From Acidobacteriota bacterium (lineage in GTDB: Bacteria > Acidobacteriota > Terriglobia > Bryobacterales > Bryobacteraceae): a stretch of DNA of 41,493 bases. Shown here in pieces: positions 33,303 through 40,369 of this stretch. Under the pieces are notes generated by a model. The model had not been told where the DNA came from, searched no databases, and saw nothing but the letters and a program-made list of their open reading frames with translations. A program made the translations under genes and the position numbers. Positions within the stretch are counted from its first letter, which is position 1. Each line of letters opens with the position of its first letter. The stretch covers positions 6,823 to 48,315 of the forward strand of contig JAFDVS010000046.1 in NCBI GenBank assembly GCA_018268935.1, read 5' to 3'.

Positions 33303-34265
33303 TCAATGGGCGGCGCTTTGCCCCTTCAAATACTTCTGAATATCCGGGAAGAGTAGTTCCTTCATTTCCGGCTTCTCCAAATCTTCCGGCTTCACCAGCG
33401 TGGCGCCGGAATCCACCGTCTCCGGCGGCTTCTCACCTTTCAAGTGCATGCCGATGGCTTTCGCCGATTCGTAGCCCATCTTGAACGGGTTCTGCACCAC
33501 GATGGAGTCAATCCAACCGGCTTTCATATCGGCGATCAACTGGTCGGACGCATCGAAGGCAACCATCTTCACGCCTTTGGCATTGCGCGATTTCAGCGCC
33601 TGCACAGCGCCCGCGGAACTGGATTCGTTATCTGCGAACAGCCCGGCCAGATCGGGATGCGCGGTGAGCACGTTCTCTGTCACGGCCAGCGCCTTGGCGC
33701 GATCCGCCATGCCGAACTGCAGGCCGACCACGTTCACATCGGGAAACTTGGTGCGCATCTCATCCTGAAAGCCGTGCTCGCGTTCCATGGTGGACGCGCT
33801 GCCCGGCATGAAGCCGATCACCACCACTTTGCCTTTGCCTTTGATGACCTCGCCCAGACGCCGCGCGGCCATGCGTCCGCCTTCTTCGTTGTTGGTGGCG
33901 ACGTAGGCGATGCGCTGCCTGGTGTCAATGCCGGAATCGAAGATGGAAACGGGTACGCCGGCTTTGGCTGCACGTTCCACCACGCCCACCAACGCCTTCT
34001 TGTCCACTGGCGCCAGTACGATCCCGGCGAGCTTGCGGTTGACCATCGAATCGACGATTTCAATCTGGCGGCTGGAATCGATCTCCAGCGTGGGAGCATT
34101 CCACTCCACCTCGAAGCCGTACTCCTGTGCGGCCTTGATAGCCCCTGCATGCACGGTCTGCCAGAAAATGTGATTCGCCCCCTTCGGCACCACTCCGACA
34201 ATGGTCTTTTTCTCGCGCGTACACGAAGCCAATAGCAACAAGGAAAGGAGCAAAACACGACGCAT
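33303..34265 (-). CDS. periplasmic sugar-binding lipoprotein (RbsB type)
   Basis: This 320-residue protein starts with a lipoprotein signal (LLLLASC, Cys at residue 15) and continues as a type 1 periplasmic binding protein of the ribose/galactose family. Typical stretches are VGVVPKGANHIFWQTVHAGA, GIVLAPVDKKALVGVVERA and LAGLFADNESSSAGAVQALK. Such proteins bind sugars for ABC transporters. No ATPase or permease gene is adjacent, so it is an orphan in this window. Its start is only 17 bases from the divergent Rieske gene, so their promoters must overlap coding sequence. Confidence 0.88.
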   Translation of the reverse strand: MRRVLLLSLLLLASCTREKKTIVGVVPKGANHIFWQTVHAGAIKAAQEYGFEVEWNAPTLEIDSSRQIEIVDSMVNRKLAGIVLAPVDKKALVGVVERAAKAGVPVSIFDSGIDTRQRIAYVATNNEEGGRMAARRLGEVIKGKGKVVVIGFMPGSASTMEREHGFQDEMRTKFPDVNVVGLQFGMADRAKALAVTENVLTAHPDLAGLFADNESSSAGAVQALKSRNAKGVKMVAFDASDQLIADMKAGWIDSIVVQNPFKMGYESAKAIGMHLKGEKPPETVDSGATLVKPEDLEKPEMKELLFPDIQKYLKGQSAAH

Positions 34266-34282
34266 GGTAGGTTAATTGTAGT

Positions 34283-34588
34283 ATGGCTTTTCGTCCGGTC
34301 TGTACTGTGGGCCAGTTGCCTCCCGGAGCGCTCACAGAGATCCTTCTTGAAGATAAATCCATCGCCCTTTGCAACGTCGACGGCCAGTATCATGCCATCG
34401 AAGGCGTGTGCCCGCACCGCAATGCTCCGCTCGGACAGGGAGCGCTGCACGGCAAGATGGTGGTCTGCCCCTGGCACGCCTGGGAATTCGATTGCACCAC
34501 AGGCGAGCATGACTACAACCCCAGCATCGCCGTTGCCACTTTCCCGGTGAAGGTGGAGGGCGAAGATATCCTCGTAGACATCGAATAG
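34283..34588 (+). CDS. Rieske-type [2Fe-2S] ferredoxin
   Basis: This 101-residue protein has the two Rieske half-motifs C43-P-H45 (GVCPHRNAPLGQG) and C62-P-W-H65 (VVCPWHAWEFD), which bind one [2Fe-2S] cluster with two Cys and two His. Length and lack of a membrane anchor fit a soluble ferredoxin of the NirD/dioxygenase-component type. Partner is unknown. The stop shares one base with the start of mutM, so the two are co-translated; any functional link is uncertain. Confidence 0.92.
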   Translation: MAFRPVCTVGQLPPGALTEILLEDKSIALCNVDGQYHAIEGVCPHRNAPLGQGALHGKMVVCPWHAWEFDCTTGEHDYNPSIAVATFPVKVEGEDILVDIE

Positions 34589-35367
34589 TGCCGGAACTTC
34601 CCGAAGTCGAAACGATTGTTCGAGACCTGGCCCCGTTGTTGGCCGCGCGGAGGATTGTCGCCTGCGAGGTGGTGGCCGGCCTGGTGGTGAAGACGCCGCT
34701 TGCGGGGCTGGAAGGAAACACGATCCGTGAGGTGCATCGACACGGAAAGACCGTGGTGTTGCAGTGCTCGGCGGGAGTGCTGACCATCCATCTCGGCATG
34801 ACGGGGAAACTGTTGGTGAACGGGGCGCGCACACCTTACACGCGGGTTGCTTTTTCGTTGGATGACGGTGTCCTGCTGTATGACGATATCCGCCAGTTCG
34901 GGCGGTTGCATTGGAGTCCGGTGCTTCCCGCGCACCTGGCGAGGCTTGGCCCGGATCCGCTGGCGGTGTCTTTGGATGAGTTCATGGCCCGGTTGAAAGC
35001 GAAGCGGGGCGCCATCAAACCAGTACTGCTCGATCAGAAATTCCTCCGCGGACTTGGGAACATTTATGTCGATGAATGTTTGTTTCGCAGCGGCATTCAT
35101 CCGAAGGCGATTGCGGCCAGGCTCAGCCGCCCGCGAGCCACCGCTCTGCACACGGCGATTCGCGACACGCTGCAGCTTGCCATCGAGCACCGCGGATCTT
35201 CCATCTCCGATTACGTCGATGCATCGGGCGAGCGTGGCGGCTTTCAGTTGCTGCATCAGGTGTACGGCAAGGAAGGCGACCCCTGCGTTGTCTGCGGGCA
35301 TGCCATCCGGCGCATTGTCATCGCCCAGCGAGGCACCCATTACTGTCCGAAATGCCAGCGGCCCTGA
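34588..35367 (+). CDS. mutM: formamidopyrimidine-DNA glycosylase
   Basis: This 259-residue DNA-repair enzyme removes oxidised purines such as 8-oxoguanine and cuts the strand by beta/delta elimination. After initiator loss the N-terminus is Pro-Glu-Leu-Pro-Glu, where P2 is the nucleophile. The helix-two-turn-helix contains LLDQKFLRGLGNIYVDE, and a C-terminal zinc finger has CVVC and CPKC pairs. The start is GTG at 34588, overlapping the Rieske stop by one base; it is fixed by the need for Pro at position 2. Fpg is somewhat shorter than the typical 270 residues but complete. Confidence 0.95.
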   Translation: MPELPEVETIVRDLAPLLAARRIVACEVVAGLVVKTPLAGLEGNTIREVHRHGKTVVLQCSAGVLTIHLGMTGKLLVNGARTPYTRVAFSLDDGVLLYDDIRQFGRLHWSPVLPAHLARLGPDPLAVSLDEFMARLKAKRGAIKPVLLDQKFLRGLGNIYVDECLFRSGIHPKAIAARLSRPRATALHTAIRDTLQLAIEHRGSSISDYVDASGERGGFQLLHQVYGKEGDPCVVCGHAIRRIVIAQRGTHYCPKCQRP

Positions 35368-35385
35368 TACAGTAATGGCGTCAAC

Positions 35386-36840
35386 ATGAATCGACGCCAA
35401 GCCCTCAGCCTGATGGCCGCGCCTGCCGTGATGGCTGCGCCGCGCCGCCCCAACATTCTTTATGTGATGACCGATGATCATGTGCCCCGTGCGATGTCCT
35501 GCTATGGGAATACGATCCTCAAGACGCCGAACTTCGACCGCATTGCCAACGAGGGCTGCCGCTTCGACAACGCCTTCTGCACGAATTCGCTGTGTGCGCC
35601 CAGCAGGGCATCGGTGCTGACGGGTACTTACTCGCACGTCAACGGGATTATCGGGAACTCGGAAGGCGCGGACAACATCGAGAAGCTGGATGCGAAGCTG
35701 CCTACCTATCCTCAGGTCTTGCGGCAGAACGGCTACCGCACGGCGATGATCGGCAAGTGGCATCTCTCCCATGATCCGGTGGGCTTCGATTACCACTGCA
35801 TCCTGCCCGGACAGGGCCTCTACTTCGATCCTGTCTTCATCGAACAGGGACAGAAGAAGCAAATGAAGGGCTACTGCACGGATATCACCACCGACATCGC
35901 GCTCGGCTGGCTGAAGCAGAAGGACACGAAGCCATGGTGCCTGGTGTATCAGCACAAATCGCCGCACCGGCCATTTCAGCCCGCTCCGCGACACGCCAAG
36001 CTGTTGAACGATGTCACCCTGCCGCATCCGGCAACCTATGACGACGACTACGCCACGCGCAAGCTGAGCCGCGAAGCCGAAGACATGAAGTTCGACATCA
36101 GCCTGGAGCCCGATTATAAGGACCTGCCGAAGGGCCTCAGCGCGAGAGAAAAGAAAGACTGGATTTACCAGCGTTTCGTCAAAGACTACTACCGCGCCGC
36201 GTATGGCGTGGATGAGAATCTCGGCCGCGTGCTGGAGTATCTCGATCAGACAGGGCAGGCCGAGAATACCGTGGTCATCTACTCCTCCGACAACGGATTC
36301 TTCCTCGGCGATTATGGCTGGTATGACAAGCGCTTCATGTACGAGCCATCGCTGCGCATTCCCCTCATGATCCGCTATCCGGCGCTGTTCGGCGGTGGCA
36401 AGGTCGAGAAGCGGTTCGCGCTGAACATCGACTATGCGCCGACTATTCTCGACTTGGCCGGCATCAAAGTCCCAGGCACGATGCAGGGCCGCAGTCTGAA
36501 GCCGTTACTCGAAGGCAAGCCACCCTCGAACTGGCGCAAATCGATGTACTACACCTACTACGAAGATTCCTGGCGCCTGCGCGGCAAGGGCAAAGAAGCG
36601 ATGGCCGATCCATCGTTCCAATACTTCACCCCTCACCGTGTCAGCCCGCATCGCGGGGTCCGCACGGAGCGCCATAAACTGATTCACTACTTCAGCGAGA
36701 ACAACTACTGGGAGCTGTTCGACCTCGCCAGCGACCCCAACGAACTGAAGAACGTCTATGACGACAAAGCCTACGCCTCCGTGCGCGCGGACTTGACCAA
36801 GGAACTGGCGCGCCTGCGCAAGGAATACCGGAACACCTGA
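35386..36840 (+). CDS. exported sulfatase of the arylsulfatase family
   Basis: This 484-residue protein is a formylglycine-dependent sulfatase that hydrolyses sulfate esters. The active-site motif is C70-A-P-S-R74 in LCAPSRASVLTG; C70 is the residue converted to formylglycine. Metal ligands D30/D31 are in VMTDDH, and GKWHLSHD and YSSDNGFFLGDYGWYDKR are further sulfatase marks. The N-terminus NRRQALSLMAAPAVMAA resembles a Tat signal, so it is probably exported. No formylglycine-generating enzyme is in the window. The last 75 bases of the gene have a degraded copy near 38207-38279. Confidence 0.92.
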   Translation: MNRRQALSLMAAPAVMAAPRRPNILYVMTDDHVPRAMSCYGNTILKTPNFDRIANEGCRFDNAFCTNSLCAPSRASVLTGTYSHVNGIIGNSEGADNIEKLDAKLPTYPQVLRQNGYRTAMIGKWHLSHDPVGFDYHCILPGQGLYFDPVFIEQGQKKQMKGYCTDITTDIALGWLKQKDTKPWCLVYQHKSPHRPFQPAPRHAKLLNDVTLPHPATYDDDYATRKLSREAEDMKFDISLEPDYKDLPKGLSAREKKDWIYQRFVKDYYRAAYGVDENLGRVLEYLDQTGQAENTVVIYSSDNGFFLGDYGWYDKRFMYEPSLRIPLMIRYPALFGGGKVEKRFALNIDYAPTILDLAGIKVPGTMQGRSLKPLLEGKPPSNWRKSMYYTYYEDSWRLRGKGKEAMADPSFQYFTPHRVSPHRGVRTERHKLIHYFSENNYWELFDLASDPNELKNVYDDKAYASVRADLTKELARLRKEYRNT

Positions 36841-36844
36841 GTCT
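36770..36844 (+). repeat. direct repeat copy A (sulfatase gene 3' end)
   Basis: This is the reference copy, the last codons of the sulfatase plus four bases. Bases 36795-36844 (50 bases) match copy C at 38230-38279 with 2 mismatches, and 36825-36846 (22 bases) match copy B at 37590-37611 exactly. The preceding 25 bases align to copy C with small gaps. Confidence 0.85.
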
Positions 36845-36928
36845 CAATGCGGAATCGAGACCGCGAGCGATCTCCCGCAGGGCGTGATAGCGTGGAATTG
36901 TCTGCTTAATGCATGATTGAAGTTTCCC

Positions 36929-37216
36929 ATGATCGACCTGAGAGAAGTTCGCTCCGTTACCGAGTTTCAGCGGAACATTAAGGACTACGTTGGACGGCTG
37001 AAGGAAAAGAAGACGCCGCTTGTTCTGACTGTGAACGGCCGGGCCGAACTCGTCGTGCAGGATGCCGAGAGCTATCAACTCATGCTCGACCGGCTCGAAC
37101 GAGCCGAGACCGTTGCCGCCATCCGCCGCGGCATGGAACAAGCTGAGCACGGTGAGTCCATTCCACTCGAAGAAGCTGAGAAGCGACTCCGGAAAAAGCA
37201 TGGCTTTTCGCGTTGA
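36929..37216 (+). CDS. Phd/YefM-type antitoxin
   Basis: This 95-residue protein matches Phd/YefM antitoxins: an N-terminal DNA-binding part with SVTEFQRNIKDYVGRLKEKK and PLVLTVNGRAELVVQDAESYQLM, and an acidic helical C-terminus that would bind the toxin. The ATG at 36929 gives MIDLREVRS, a normal antitoxin start; a TTG at 36917 is an in-frame alternative. The toxin start at 37200 lies 17 bases inside it. Because the toxin is frameshifted, the antitoxin is probably a leftover, though it could still repress a promoter. It lies in the repeat-bracketed island after the sulfatase. Confidence 0.85.
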   Translation: MIDLREVRSVTEFQRNIKDYVGRLKEKKTPLVLTVNGRAELVVQDAESYQLMLDRLERAETVAAIRRGMEQAEHGESIPLEEAEKRLRKKHGFSR

Positions 37217-37508
37217 GATTACGCCACAGGCGTTTGACGACCTCGATTCCATAGCCGGCTCTGTCAGACAGCACAGCAGCTTTGCCATCGCCGAGAAGTG
37301 GTTCAACGGCATCATTGACGACATCGGGTCACTGAAGGAGATGCCCGCAAGGTGTCCCGTCGCGCCGGAGTCCGCTACGCCATCCACTACGACATGCCTT
37401 CCAGCGGTATAGGTGTTTTACGTTCGGCATTGGGCCAGGAAGCAAGTCAGCGAAGACGAGTTACAGGACCTTATTGACGACTTGGCCGACGAAGCCGGAG
37501 CAAGCTGA
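37200..37508 (+). pseudogene. frameshifted RelE-type toxin
   Basis: The ATG at 37200 begins a RelE-like toxin (AFRVEITPQAFDDLDSIA...KEMPARCPVAPES). In the +0 frame it stops at a TAG (37410-37412). The middle of the toxin, RRAGVRYAIHYDMPSSGIG, is instead read in the frame starting at 37358, and the ending VFYVRHWARKQVSEDELQDL resumes in the original frame from 37413 to the TGA at 37506. Two compensating indels, possibly with a small deletion after APES, have therefore inactivated it. Sequencing error at both sites is less likely but possible. It overlaps the Phd antitoxin by 17 bases. Confidence 0.8.
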
Positions 37509-37562
37509 GGATTCGGCAGTATCCGGCTCGACCGCGATACAGAGGCCGAAAACGCGCTTCCA

Positions 37563-37576
37563 TCTCGATATCGAGA
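37563..37576. promoter_or_regulatory. 14-base perfect palindrome before repeat copy B
   Basis: TCTCGATATCGAGA is self-complementary over 14 bases. It ends 13 bases before repeat copy B, between the broken toxin and the exported pseudogene. It could be a recombination or regulator site; there is no direct evidence for either. Confidence 0.3.
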
Positions 37577-37589
37577 CAGAAGCGGCTAG

Positions 37590-37611
37590 ATACCGGAACA
37601 CCTGAGTCTCA
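37590..37611 (+). repeat. direct repeat copy B (22 bases)
   Basis: ATACCGGAACACCTGAGTCT plus CA is an exact copy of 36825-36846, the end of the sulfatase gene. Flanking bases differ on both sides. It separates the Phd/RelE module from the exported pseudogene module. Confidence 0.85.
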
Positions 37612-37667
37612 GTAGCGTTGGTAAACGATGCGGCGTAACCCCGCTGGCTCGCTCACGCAGACCTCGA

Positions 37668-38174
37668 TCACACCATCCGCACGCCGGTCGCGTCGATCTC
37701 GTATACCGCTGCCCTCCCCGCGATCGAATGGCCGCTGGCCCACATCACGACACCGTGGATCAGCACGTACAAGCCGGACTTGGGATGGAATACCCGCTCC
37801 GCCCGGAGGGAAACGCCATCCAACTCACGGCCTGCCCGCCCAGCCAGCCTGGGCTTGCCCCCTTCTACGACATAAGACTCGATCACAATTCGGTTTCCCC
37901 CTATACCGGTGTGCTGCGGGTAGCTATAGGTAACAGACCAGCGCACTGTGTCGGATTCCTTGGGGTACCACTGCGAAGGTCGGCGTTCAACGAACGGCTT
38001 CTGCTCAGGATCGATTCTTCCGATCACCCGCGGCAATAGCTCGGCGAGTTCCTCCGCACGGATCTGTGGGTTCGCTTTCAACCGCGCCAGGATAAAGTTC
38101 GAGACTTTCGTCGTCAGCGGTTCGCCAGAGCCTCAAACGGCGGCAATCAGAAGAATAAGTAACACCCGAGGCAT
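37668..38174 (-). pseudogene. exported protein with a stop codon in its signal peptide
   Basis: The frame from an ATG at 38174, with GAGG 6 bases upstream, reads MPRVLLILLIAAV, a typical signal peptide, then hits TGA (38133-38135) at codon 14. It then continues without interruption as GSGEPLTTKVSNFILARLK... for 154 more codons. The body (SYPQHTGIGGNRIVIESY...VLIHGVVMWASG) is a beta-rich protein of no recognised family. One base change (TGG or TGC to TGA) would explain the break. A TTG at 38081 could start a shortened, unexported form, but the intact signal and ribosome site point to a recent nonsense mutation. Confidence 0.72.
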
Positions 38175-38206
38175 CACGAGCCTCAGTGTAACCCAGCCGA
38201 GCCTTC

Positions 38207-38279
38207 CCTACGCCCCGTGCCACAGAACTGACGAAGGAACTGGCGCGCCTGCACAAGGAATACCGGAACACCTGAGTCT
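38207..38279 (+). repeat. direct repeat copy C (degraded sulfatase 3' end)
   Basis: The last 50 bases match the sulfatase 3' end with 2 mismatches and still encode LTKELARLHKEYRNT followed by a stop. The first 23 bases align to the same gene with small gaps and several changes. It marks the downstream end of the island. Confidence 0.85.
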
Positions 38280-38329
38280 AGCGGCCGATTCGTTTGACCT
38301 GGCAGAAAGCAAGACGGTACCTTACCCAC

Positions 38330-38560
38330 GTGACGACCACCGTCTCCTCCAAGGGACAAATCGTTCTGCCGGCTGAATTCCGGCAGATGGACCAGGTCGA
38401 GCCGGGGCAGCAATTCGACGTCGAGCGTGTGGATCGTGGAGAGTATCGCTTCGTGCGGCGTACCGTTCCGCCCAACGAGGGCGCCATTCAATGGCTACTC
38501 GACTGTCCGCACAAAGACTTTTTCATCCCCATAGACTCCGAATCGACGGATGTTCTGTGA
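38330..38560 (+). CDS. VapB/AbrB-type antitoxin without its toxin
   Basis: This 76-residue protein has an N-terminal AbrB/MazE swapped-hairpin domain (TTTVSSKGQIVLPAEFR). Its acidic C-terminus, with GAIQWLLDCPHKDFFIPIDS, resembles VapB antitoxins that normally precede a VapC toxin. The start is taken as GTG at 38330, where the AbrB domain begins; a TTG at 38294 is an in-frame alternative. After it comes only a 20-codon frame (GTG at 38557 to TGA at 38619), VKYLSLDQIAGRILPSLREE. The start overlaps the antitoxin stop as a VapC would, but the frame has no PIN-domain body. The module is therefore probably decayed. Confidence 0.75.
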   Translation: MTTTVSSKGQIVLPAEFRQMDQVEPGQQFDVERVDRGEYRFVRRTVPPNEGAIQWLLDCPHKDFFIPIDSESTDVL

Positions 38561-38646
38561 AGTACTTATCCTTAGACCAAATCGCCGGCCGCATCCTGCC
38601 GAGCCTGCGCGAGGAGTGAACTCGCTCATTCGTGGGAAAATACAAA

Positions 38647-38679
38647 GCACGGGTGTTCGTCTTTTTCCGCCACCCGTGC
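38647..38679. promoter_or_regulatory. 9-bp inverted repeat upstream of the ECF sigma gene
   Basis: GCACGGGTG (38647-38655) and CACCCGTGC (38671-38679) are perfect complements around a 15-base loop that contains CTTTTT. It lies 28 bases before the sigma-factor start. It may be a leader hairpin or an operator; no T-run follows the stem. Confidence 0.45.
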
Positions 38680-38706
38680 GTCTATCCCATTGGAGCCGGT
38701 TAGAAT

Positions 38707-39246
38707 TTGATCTTCCGGGAAGTTGAAGACCGGGACTTGATATTGAGGGCCAGCCGCAAGGACGTGGACGCCTACAATCTCCTTGTCTCCCGGTGGGAGA
38801 AGCGTATCTATAACTATTTGCTAAGGTTAGTAGCCAATCGCGAGGACGCCATGGACTTGAGCCAGGACGTTTTCCTGAAAGCCTACCAGAACCTGGCAAA
38901 GCTCGAAGACCCCGCCCGTTTCGGCCCGTGGCTGTTCCGCATCGCACATAACGAAGCCTATTCGCTGCTGCGCAAGCCGAAAACCGAGCAGGAAGTCGCC
39001 GAGCGTGCCGAGCGCACCGTGTGGGGGCAGATGCTCCCCATCGAAACCTCGCTCGCCGTGGAACGCGCTCTCTCCAAACTCACCGAAGAGCAAAGGGAAG
39101 CCGTGCTGTTGAAGGTCTATCAGGGTTTCAAGTTCGAAGAAATCGCTGAGGTGCTGGATACGCCGGTTTCCACCATCAAGTCGAGGGTCTACACAGCCCT
39201 GGAATTGCTGAAGGAAAGCCTGGCTCCCATTCGGAGCGGCGCATGA
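38707..39246 (+). CDS. ECF-type RNA polymerase sigma factor
   Basis: This 179-residue protein has sigma region 2 (about residues 15-80, with NREDAMDLSQDVFLKAYQNL) and region 4 (about 125-175, with LTEEQREAVLLKVYQGFKFE and TPVSTIKSRVYTALELL). It lacks regions 1 and 3, as ECF factors do. The start is uncertain: TTG at 38707 gives a usual N-terminus, with GGAG 11 bases upstream. Its stop overlaps the anti-sigma start by 4 bases (ATGA), so the two are translationally coupled. It probably directs its own operon, but no ECF promoter was recognised with confidence. Confidence 0.92.
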   Translation: MIFREVEDRDLILRASRKDVDAYNLLVSRWEKRIYNYLLRLVANREDAMDLSQDVFLKAYQNLAKLEDPARFGPWLFRIAHNEAYSLLRKPKTEQEVAERAERTVWGQMLPIETSLAVERALSKLTEEQREAVLLKVYQGFKFEEIAEVLDTPVSTIKSRVYTALELLKESLAPIRSGA

Positions 39247-39827
39247 CGAACGAAGAACTACAAGCCTACATGCTGGGGGAACTCAGCCCCGCCAAGCGCA
39301 AGGAAGCGGAACAGCACCTTGGCGCAAACCCGGAAGCAGCGCAGGAAGCCGAGCGGCTCGGCACGGTGATTGCGGCATTGAAGCGGCTGCCCGAGGAAGA
39401 GCCTCCGCGGCGCATCGCCTTCGTGTCGGACAAGGTCTTCGAGCCGAAGTGGTATGAGCGGCTATGGGCCACCGGCCCGCGCGCGGCCTTTGCTTCGGCC
39501 GCCATGCTGGCGCTCTCCATCGTTGCGCACGGCTTTGTCACTGCTCCCAAGCCCGCTCCGGCTGTCACCGCCACCGCCACTGTCCCCAAAGAGATCATCG
39601 CTCAGGAAGTGAACGCCGCCGTCACCAAGGCTGTCGCCGAAGTGCGCGCTGAAGCCAATGCGCAATCGCAGAAGCTGGTGCAAACCGCGCTCGCCGATGC
39701 CGAGAAGAAATTCGCCATCGAGCGCCGCGCCGATTGGCTCGCCGTTGAGGCCAGCATCGACACAATGCGCAAACAGCTCAACCGCGCCATGTATGTCGCC
39801 AGCTATGAACGGGGCGGTGCGCAATGA
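39243..39827 (+). CDS. membrane-anchored anti-sigma factor
   Basis: This 194-residue protein has a short N-terminal helical domain (about residues 1-50, TNEELQAYMLGELSPAKRKE) that resembles anti-sigma domains but lacks the zinc-binding HxxxCxxC. One transmembrane helix lies at about 82-99. The extracytoplasmic part, about 115-185, is Ala/Glu/Lys-rich and looks like a coiled coil. It would hold the ECF factor at the membrane until an envelope signal arrives. It overlaps the sigma gene and the next gene by 4 bases each. The role is inferred mainly from position and topology. Confidence 0.82.
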   Translation: MTNEELQAYMLGELSPAKRKEAEQHLGANPEAAQEAERLGTVIAALKRLPEEEPPRRIAFVSDKVFEPKWYERLWATGPRAAFASAAMLALSIVAHGFVTAPKPAPAVTATATVPKEIIAQEVNAAVTKAVAEVRAEANAQSQKLVQTALADAEKKFAIERRADWLAVEASIDTMRKQLNRAMYVASYERGGAQ

Positions 39828-40369
39828 GACGCGGACTGGCTGCTCTTCTCCTGATTGCATCTTCGCTGGCCGCCACCGGCGCCGGCCGTGTTTCGCGCGC
39901 CTCGGTGGTCGCGCTGGAAAAGACCTTTGACGTCCGCCTGCAGTCGGAGGTGCTGGAAAACGACACCTTCTCCCTGCTTGGGTGGACACGCGGCATGTAT
40001 ATCGACGGCTTCGGTGTCGTCTACTCGGCCGAAGTGCAGTTGGCGCAGATTCCCGGCATCAGCCCTTTCCACCGCCAGCATACGCAGCAGGATTGGGCCC
40101 GTGTCCGGCAGAAAAAGCTCCAGCGCCTTCCAGCGTTGCGCCAAGCCATGAAGCAGATGATGCTCGATTGCGCCTCCTCGCTCGATGGTGTCCCCGCTGA
40201 GGAAAAGATTGTCCTTGGCGTCACCCTCACCACGCATCCCAGTGAAGACGCCACCGGCGTTCCGGGCCAGATCCTGATGCAAAGCGTGAAGCGCGACCTG
40301 CTCGATATCGCCACCGGCAAGCGTCCGCGTACACAACTCGACTCGCTCATCAAGGTGCAGGAATTCTAG
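39824..40369 (+). CDS. exported protein of unknown function in the ECF operon
   Basis: This 181-residue protein has a signal peptide (about residues 1-20) and no recognised domain. The remainder is mixed alpha/beta with no cysteine pair and no further membrane segment. It overlaps the anti-sigma gene by 4 bases (ATGA), and the next gene begins with the base right after its stop. By position it could be the envelope sensor or a partner of the anti-sigma factor, or a component of the secretion machine encoded next. Neither is shown by the sequence. Confidence 0.72.
   Translation: MRRGLAALLLIASSLAATGAGRVSRASVVALEKTFDVRLQSEVLENDTFSLLGWTRGMYIDGFGVVYSAEVQLAQIPGISPFHRQHTQQDWARVRQKKLQRLPALRQAMKQMMLDCASSLDGVPAEEKIVLGVTLTTHPSEDATGVPGQILMQSVKRDLLDIATGKRPRTQLDSLIKVQEF

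Noticed and set aside
34513..36027. A 504-codon minus-strand frame across the Rieske, mutM and sulfatase genes.
   Set aside because: It crosses three clearly coding genes in the other strand and shows no recognisable domain; it is a GC shadow.
38557..38619. The 20-codon frame after VapB as a real small gene.
   Set aside because: It has no recognisable feature beyond a start overlap; treated as a toxin remnant in the VapB entry.
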